Positions 60,077 through 64,000 of a DNA stretch of 64,000 nt are shown in pieces (position 1 is the first letter of the stretch; each line of letters begins with the position of its first letter). The stretch covers positions 3,658,001 through 3,722,000 of the forward strand of contig NC_015578.1 of NCBI RefSeq assembly GCF_000214375.1. Direction: 5' to 3'. Source of the stretch: Treponema primitia ZAS-2. Lineage in GTDB: Bacteria > Spirochaetota > Spirochaetia > Treponematales > Breznakiellaceae. The notes beneath the pieces are model-generated. The model was given only the letters and a program-made list of their open reading frames with translations. It was not told the DNA's origin and did not search any database. The translations under genes and the position numbers were made by a program.

Positions 60077-60105
60077 TTGAAAGAGTGGTTCAGAAGGTTT
60101 ACTAT
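60077..60105 (+). promoter_or_regulatory. promoter candidate for phosphofructokinase
   Basis: TTGAAA (60077-60082), 17-bp spacer, TACTAT (60100-60105), 75 bp before ATG 60180. Surrounding sequence is AT-rich as expected for a strong promoter. Confidence 0.5.
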
Positions 60106-60179
60106 ATTATTATAACATAATCGTGAATAGCCGATCCCCGGCATGGGGCGGAAATAATTTGGGAAACAGGGAGCATCTA

Positions 60180-61538
60180 ATGAGTGAAAGTCTTGATTTC
60201 ACAATTGAAGAGCTTGGAAACCGTAATATCCATTCACCTATCGCTATGTCCAAGACTTACGGTGATTTAATCGCGAATTATGTGCGGGACGACGAGTTTG
60301 TCGTGATTAAACCCCAGGTAAGCCTGGGGGAACAGCCGCCCCTTAAACGAAGCGATGTCCTGGAATTAGCCGGGCCCCGGGAAATGATCTACTTTACCCC
60401 CCACCACGTGCATGCGGGGATTGTAAGCTGCGGCGGCCTCTGCCCGGGGATCAACGACGTCATCCGGGCCATTGTGCGCTGCCTGGTCCGCTACGGGGTA
60501 ACCCGGATTTCCGGCATCCGCTTCGGGTATAAGGGCTTCCTGCCCGAGTACCACTTCGATGTCATTCCCCTGGACCAAAAGAACGTGGATGATATCCACA
60601 AGCTGGGTGGTACCTTTCTGGGGAGCGCCCGGGGTGGCGGCAAAGAAGTCGAAAAAATTGTGGATGCCATGGAACAGCTCAACATGAACGTGCTCTTTAC
60701 CATAGGCGGGGATGGAACCCAGCGGGGATCCCTGGATATTGCCAATGAAATTGAAAAGCGGGGGCTCAAGATAGCCACTGTGGGTATCCCCAAAACGGTG
60801 GATAACGACTTTTCCTTTATAGAACGTTCATTCGGTTTCGACACTGCGGTCTCCAAGGCGGTAGATGTGGTAACCGCCGCCCACATGGAGGCTGTTTCTG
60901 CGATCAACGGTATAGGCCTGGTAAAGGTTATGGGTCGGGAATCGGGCTTTATCGCCGTGCATACCGCCCTGGCCAGCCATGAAGTAAATTTCGTGCTCAT
61001 CCCTGAAGTACCCTTTGACCTGGAAGGTCCCAATGGCTTCTTCCATCACCTGGAAATGCGCCTGCAACGGCGAAACCACGCGGTGATCGTCATCGCCGAA
61101 GGTGCCCTGCAGGATCAGCTGATAAAGGAAGTCAAAACCGATGCAGGTGGAAACGTTAAGATGGAAGATGTGGGCTCCTATATGCGGGATCAGATACAAA
61201 AATATTTCAGCGACAAAAAAATCGAAATCAACCTAAAGTACATCGATCCCAGCTACATTATCCGTTCAGCCCCTGCCTCACCGGTAGATTCCATCTACTG
61301 CGAACGGCTAGGCAATGCCGCTGCCCACGCAGCCATGGCGGGAAAAAACAAGTGCATCATCGGCCTGGTAAACGGCGAATTTGTGCACCTCCCCACCAAG
61401 GTTGCTGTTTCCCAGCGCAACCATGTGGACCCCGAGGGCAGCCTCTGGCGGGATTGCCAGGATGCGACCCAGCAGCCGGTGATCATGCTAAACAATTACC
61501 AAAGCGAAGGCTTTACCGCCGAATATAATTTTAGCTAA
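60180..61538 (+). CDS. 6-phosphofructokinase (spirochaete/trypanosomatid-type)
   Basis: Glycolytic kinase making fructose-1,6-bisphosphate, about 452 residues. It resembles the long PFK clade that includes Treponema TP0108 and trypanosomatid enzymes. Motifs: [27 protein letters not shown], and [21 protein letters not shown] (as GIPKTVDND), then [14 protein letters not shown] (Gly where PPi-dependent enzymes carry Asp) argues for ATP as donor, while the Lys in PKTVDND is the PPi-type residue. ATG 60180 has GGGAG upstream; the frame opens at GTG 60123. Monocistronic. Donor specificity is uncertain. Confidence 0.92.
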   Translation: MSESLDFTIEELGNRNIHSPIAMSKTYGDLIANYVRDDEFVVIKPQVSLGEQPPLKRSDVLELAGPREMIYFTPHHVHAGIVSCGGLCPGINDVIRAIVRCLVRYGVTRISGIRFGYKGFLPEYHFDVIPLDQKNVDDIHKLGGTFLGSARGGGKEVEKIVDAMEQLNMNVLFTIGGDGTQRGSLDIANEIEKRGLKIATVGIPKTVDNDFSFIERSFGFDTAVSKAVDVVTAAHMEAVSAINGIGLVKVMGRESGFIAVHTALASHEVNFVLIPEVPFDLEGPNGFFHHLEMRLQRRNHAVIVIAEGALQDQLIKEVKTDAGGNVKMEDVGSYMRDQIQKYFSDKKIEINLKYIDPSYIIRSAPASPVDSIYCERLGNAAAHAAMAGKNKCIIGLVNGEFVHLPTKVAVSQRNHVDPEGSLWRDCQDATQQPVIMLNNYQSEGFTAEYNFS

Positions 61539-62413
61539 CTGAGGGCTATGGTGTGGGCCTTGCCAAAGGGATGGAAGGTTCCATACAAAACATCCGGCTC
61601 GTCGCCGCTCATGGATTCTCCGGGATGGATGGACAGGGTGGTTACCATCCCGTCACTGTGGGTAATGGCGAGTTTGTCAAAGCTGCGGATTAGGCCGTAA
61701 TACAGGGCCTGAAAATTATGGTCCAGTTCCGAAAGCGTATCCTCCCCCAGAGTTGACCTATCTTGTAGGAAACGGATGATCACCCGGCATTCTGCCATGG
61801 CCTCTTCCTGCCGTATCAGGGGGGCAAAGTCCAGACTGGTATGAATGGTCCGCATGATGCCCAGGAGCAGGGGGTTTATTGCCGTATCACACGAATAGTG
61901 TTCCCCCGCCGGCTTATACCAGCGGAAAATAGCTTTTCTAACCGCGCTGCGGCTCATCATAAAATTATTCCGGTAAAAAGAATCATCATAATCTTCAAGC
62001 CCCTCATCAAAAAAGGTGTTGAAGTCATCCTTGCCGATTTTATTATAGATATCAAAATTGGTCTGATCAAAAACAAAATCTTCAAACCCCGCCTCAGGCT
62101 TGGCTTTCTTAAAATCCAGCTTGCTCAGCTCCGAATAGACCACCCGGATCCTGGCATAGCGCCGGTCAAGCCGCCGCCGCACAAGCCCCGGCGCCCCGGC
62201 AGGATAAGACGTTCCAGCACTGCTCGCGCCACTTGCAACTCCGACTTTAGTCGGCAAGTTCCCCGCGCTACTTGCAACGAAGTTCCCCGCGCACAGTTCC
62301 GCTATGTCCGCCAATACCGGCGTTTCCTCCCGCACCCCCGCAGGCATAGCTTTCAGAAGCCTGAGGAATTGAGCTACCAGGGAATCCTTTGATTCCATGT
62401 CAGCAGCGCTCAT
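61535..62413 (-). CDS. uncharacterised protein carrying two tandem palindromic elements
   Basis: About 292 residues, soluble. Conserved-looking body from about residue 75: [53 protein letters not shown] and [14 protein letters not shown] near the end. I do not recognise the family. Residues 41-68 ([24 protein letters not shown] in part) are the translation of two tandem elements in the N-terminal linker. ATG 62413 overlaps the methyltransferase gene end; ATG 62398 right behind its stop is an alternative. Its stop overlaps the convergent pfk stop by four bases. Confidence 0.75.
   Translation of the reverse strand: MSAADMESKDSLVAQFLRLLKAMPAGVREETPVLADIAELCAGNFVASSAGNLPTKVGVASGASSAGTSYPAGAPGLVRRRLDRRYARIRVVYSELSKLDFKKAKPEAGFEDFVFDQTNFDIYNKIGKDDFNTFFDEGLEDYDDSFYRNNFMMSRSAVRKAIFRWYKPAGEHYSCDTAINPLLLGIMRTIHTSLDFAPLIRQEEAMAECRVIIRFLQDRSTLGEDTLSELDHNFQALYYGLIRSFDKLAITHSDGMVTTLSIHPGESMSGDEPDVLYGTFHPFGKAHTIALS
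62228..62293 (+). repeat. palindromic coding elements, copies 5 (long) and 6 (short) in tandem
   Basis: Copy 5 (62228-62268) has CCACTTGCAACT, hairpin CCGACTTTAGTCGG and CAAGTTCCCCGCGC. Copy 6 (62267-62293) follows directly as GCTACTTGCAACG with AAGTTCCCCGCGC and no hairpin. Both are read by the minus-strand gene in the same frame ([11 protein letters not shown] and [10 protein letters not shown]), the two forms differing by exactly 15 bases. Confidence 0.9.
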
Positions 62414-63176
62414 AGATTTCGTGGAAGAAGAGGGTCGCCGCCTGGGCAACGTTGAGACTTTCTATGGCCCCTGTGCCGGGGATACGCACCAGGGCGGAAC
62501 AGCGTTCCTTGATTTCAGACGGCAGCCCCGTCTCTTCATTGCCCACCACCAAGGCTATGCCCGGCCGTTCCCCCAGGGCCGCAGCCTTTTCCCGGATCAC
62601 CCGATCCAGGTCCCTGACCCGCAGCCGGGCCCGGTGATCCGCCCCGATGATGACCATGGATTTCCCCGCGCTTTTTAGAAAGAACGGAACATTTCTCAGT
62701 TTCCGGAACTCCACGTGTTCCATGCCCCCCTCGGCAACCCGGTAGGCGCTGGTAGTAAGCTGGGCAGCCTCGTCGGTATCGGAGATCACCACATAGGGGA
62801 CGTCGAAAAAAGCGGCGGACCGGACTATGGCCCCCAGGTTATGATCGTTCCCCACAGAAAACAGGATGACCCCCGTCTTCCCCTCCCGGGCCCAGGCATC
62901 AAGATCCTCTTGGGACAGGGGCTCCACCGGGATCTCCTCGATCATGGCAACTATCCCCTGGTGCCGGGTGCTCTTGCAGACCCGTTCCAGTTCCTCGTCC
63001 TCGCAGATCTTGTAGGGCCGTTTCCATTCCGCTAGCTGCTTGCACAGCTTTGTGAAAGCCGGCAGCCGGTCCTCCCGGAGAAAAAGCCGGTTGATCCGTT
63101 CAGGGTGGACTTCGCCCAGGGCGCTTACCGCATTAAACCCGCAGACCGCCAGCTCATTGGTCAGTCTGTTACGCAT
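62400..63176 (-). CDS. SpoU/TrmH-family RNA methyltransferase
   Basis: 258-residue SPOUT 2'-O-methyltransferase. An N-terminal substrate-binding domain (about 1-95) precedes the catalytic domain: motif 1 NDHNLGAIVRSAAFF, motif 2 IALVVGNEETGLPSEI and motif 3 VRIPGTGAIESLNVAQAATL. It methylates tRNA or 23S rRNA; which nucleotide cannot be told. It is coupled to the unknown gene behind it. No strong ribosome binding site precedes ATG 63176. Confidence 0.93.
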   Translation of the reverse strand: MRNRLTNELAVCGFNAVSALGEVHPERINRLFLREDRLPAFTKLCKQLAEWKRPYKICEDEELERVCKSTRHQGIVAMIEEIPVEPLSQEDLDAWAREGKTGVILFSVGNDHNLGAIVRSAAFFDVPYVVISDTDEAAQLTTSAYRVAEGGMEHVEFRKLRNVPFFLKSAGKSMVIIGADHRARLRVRDLDRVIREKAAALGERPGIALVVGNEETGLPSEIKERCSALVRIPGTGAIESLNVAQAATLFFHEIYERC

Positions 63177-63204
63177 AGCCTTCCCATTAAATTACCTCCT
63201 GGTT

Positions 63205-63600
63205 TTATACCCAATTTTCTACCTTTAAATTCTTTATCCTTTCAAATTCTTTTGTGTTATTTGTCACCAATGTCATACCCAGTGATTTTGCATGGGCTCC
63301 TATTAACATGTCTAGCGGCCCTATTAAACATTGCCTGTCTTTTAAGCCCTTCTTTATTATTCCATATTCTTTCGTTGCCTTTTCATCAAAACTTTTTATA
63401 TCTATTATTGACAAAAATTCGATTAAGGCAATTTGATTCTTTTCTTTATACATACTATTTTCATTACCAAATTCCAATTCAGCCAATGTTATTGTCGAAA
63501 TTGCCAGGCCCTTTTTCCATCTTGATTTTAATTTTTTCAATACATTGGGATTTTTCTTCTTGATAATATATATACATATATTTGTATCAAGCATGTACAT
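63205..63600 (-). CDS. vapC: PIN-domain toxin (VapC type)
   Basis: 131-residue PIN ribonuclease. Acidic active-site residues: Asp in MYMLDTNICIY, Glu in TLAELEFGNE, Asp in IGPLDMLIGAH and the C-terminal VTNNTKEFERI. Such toxins cut tRNA or rRNA when free. Its ATG overlaps the antitoxin stop by one base (TAATG), so it is made after the antitoxin. AT-rich relative to the upstream genes. Confidence 0.92.
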   Translation of the reverse strand: MYMLDTNICIYIIKKKNPNVLKKLKSRWKKGLAISTITLAELEFGNENSMYKEKNQIALIEFLSIIDIKSFDEKATKEYGIIKKGLKDRQCLIGPLDMLIGAHAKSLGMTLVTNNTKEFERIKNLKVENWV

Positions 63601-63875
63601 TATAACTCTTCTCTTTCCTGATCTGCGCCCTGATATCTTCCTTCGCTCATAAAATCTTCAGAAAATCCATTAAGCCCATGTAAAAATGTTTCCCATCCCT
63701 TATCAACAGGAAATAGCATGACAGCGTCCCCTACCTTCTGAATATATACATTTTCACCTTTAAACTGATATTCTTTAGGGAGTCTTACAGCTTGGCTCCT
63801 GCCATTTATAAACAAACGCGCTGTTTGCAAACCCTTAGGGCTTACTTCTGATTTAGGTTTAACCGGTGCATGCAT
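63600..63875 (-). CDS. vapB: VapB-type antitoxin (AbrB/MazE-like)
   Basis: 91-residue antitoxin. The swapped-hairpin DNA-binding domain covers TARLFINGRSQAVRLPKEY and VYIQKVGDAVMLFP; the acidic C-terminus (GLNGFSEDFMSEGR) should wrap the PIN toxin. AGGAGGG lies eight bases before ATG 63875. It is expressed from the consensus promoter just upstream and likely represses it together with VapC. Confidence 0.9.
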   Translation of the reverse strand: MHAPVKPKSEVSPKGLQTARLFINGRSQAVRLPKEYQFKGENVYIQKVGDAVMLFPVDKGWETFLHGLNGFSEDFMSEGRYQGADQEREEL

Positions 63876-63895
63876 ATAGTACCCTCCTGTAAATA

Positions 63896-63924
63896 AGTAT
63901 ATATCATGATATATACCTTGTCAA
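63896..63924 (-). promoter_or_regulatory. vapBC promoter with palindromic operator
   Basis: On the minus strand TTGACA (63924-63919), 17-bp spacer, TATACT (63901-63896): an almost perfect sigma70 promoter. A perfect 18-bp palindrome TATATATCATGATATATA (63898-63915) fills the spacer and the -10, the expected place for VapBC autorepression. Confidence 0.75.
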
Positions 63925-64000
63925 GTGTGGTAAATTTTTACCACCTGAAGTTTTAAAAAATTTCTACATTCTATACCCCGCTTCTGCTGCCGCAAATAGC

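Overview
The window reads as chromosome of a spirochaete, most likely a termite-gut type Treponema. The basis is an inference from gene content: many short lipoproteins with spirochaete-style lipoboxes (LPP20-like, OmpA-like), a spirochaete-type 6-phosphofructokinase, a long pyruvate kinase, a predicted outer-membrane barrel protein and a large cytoplasmic hybrid histidine kinase. Most of the window is GC-rich housekeeping DNA. It is interrupted by one clearly AT-rich accessory stretch (about 42.2-50.2 kb).

Layout. 1-1478 is the 3' part of proS. 1510-9622 (minus strand) is one eight-gene catabolic operon: FGGY kinase, polyol-type short-chain dehydrogenase, lipoprotein binding protein, fused permease, ATPase, inositol-monophosphatase-family phosphatase, amidohydrolase and YciI-like protein. 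A perfect 18-bp dyad upstream and a LacI-family gene (11382-12476) suggest LacI control. Between operator and regulator lies a decayed BsuBI/PstI-type restriction-modification pair. 12.5-23.3 kb holds envelope genes (polyproline OmpA-like lipoprotein, three consecutive LPP20-like lipoproteins, a barrel protein, a coiled-coil secreted protein) around pyk and uvrB. 23.7-29.7 kb has a PHP phosphatase, aroC, hflX and clpB. 29.8-34.6 kb has a bile-acid/arsenite-type transporter and a coupled radical SAM plus two duplicated glycosyltransferases. 34.6-39.2 kb (minus) is a sulfur amino-acid operon with two PLP transsulfuration enzymes, two tandem Rrf2 regulators (one with an IscR-like cysteine triad) and an aminotransferase, divergent from feoA-feoB and a Cys-rich Feo partner (39.4-42.1 kb).

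The AT-rich island carries, on the minus strand, a WYL-domain regulator, a macro-domain protein, an unrecognised protein, a GIY-YIG/DUF4357 protein, a NUDIX hydrolase and another unrecognised protein, nearly all coupled by gaps of 0-12 bp. On the plus strand, divergent from the regulator, are a non-canonical tRNA-like gene overlapped by a short ORF with a strong ribosome binding site, and an unrecognised gene. A convergent leucine-rich-repeat protein follows. This looks like a conflict/defence-type module built around ADP-ribose and nucleic-acid chemistry and is my leading candidate for an undescribed system.

50.3-63.9 kb returns to core genes: hybrid kinase, ffh-gpsA, pepF-ndk, ygiQ-nifU-like, pfk, a SpoU methyltransferase with an unknown partner, and a vapBC toxin-antitoxin pair with its promoter and operator.

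A second notable signal cuts across the map. A short palindromic element (core ACTTGCAAC ... AAGTTCCCCGCGC, with or without an internal CCGACTTTAGTCGG hairpin) is present at least six times, every time inside a protein-coding gene and in frame (feoA, the Feo Cys-rich gene, the hybrid kinase, pepF, and twice in tandem in the gene at 61535-62413). It behaves like the protein-coding palindromic elements of Rickettsia but has an unrelated sequence.
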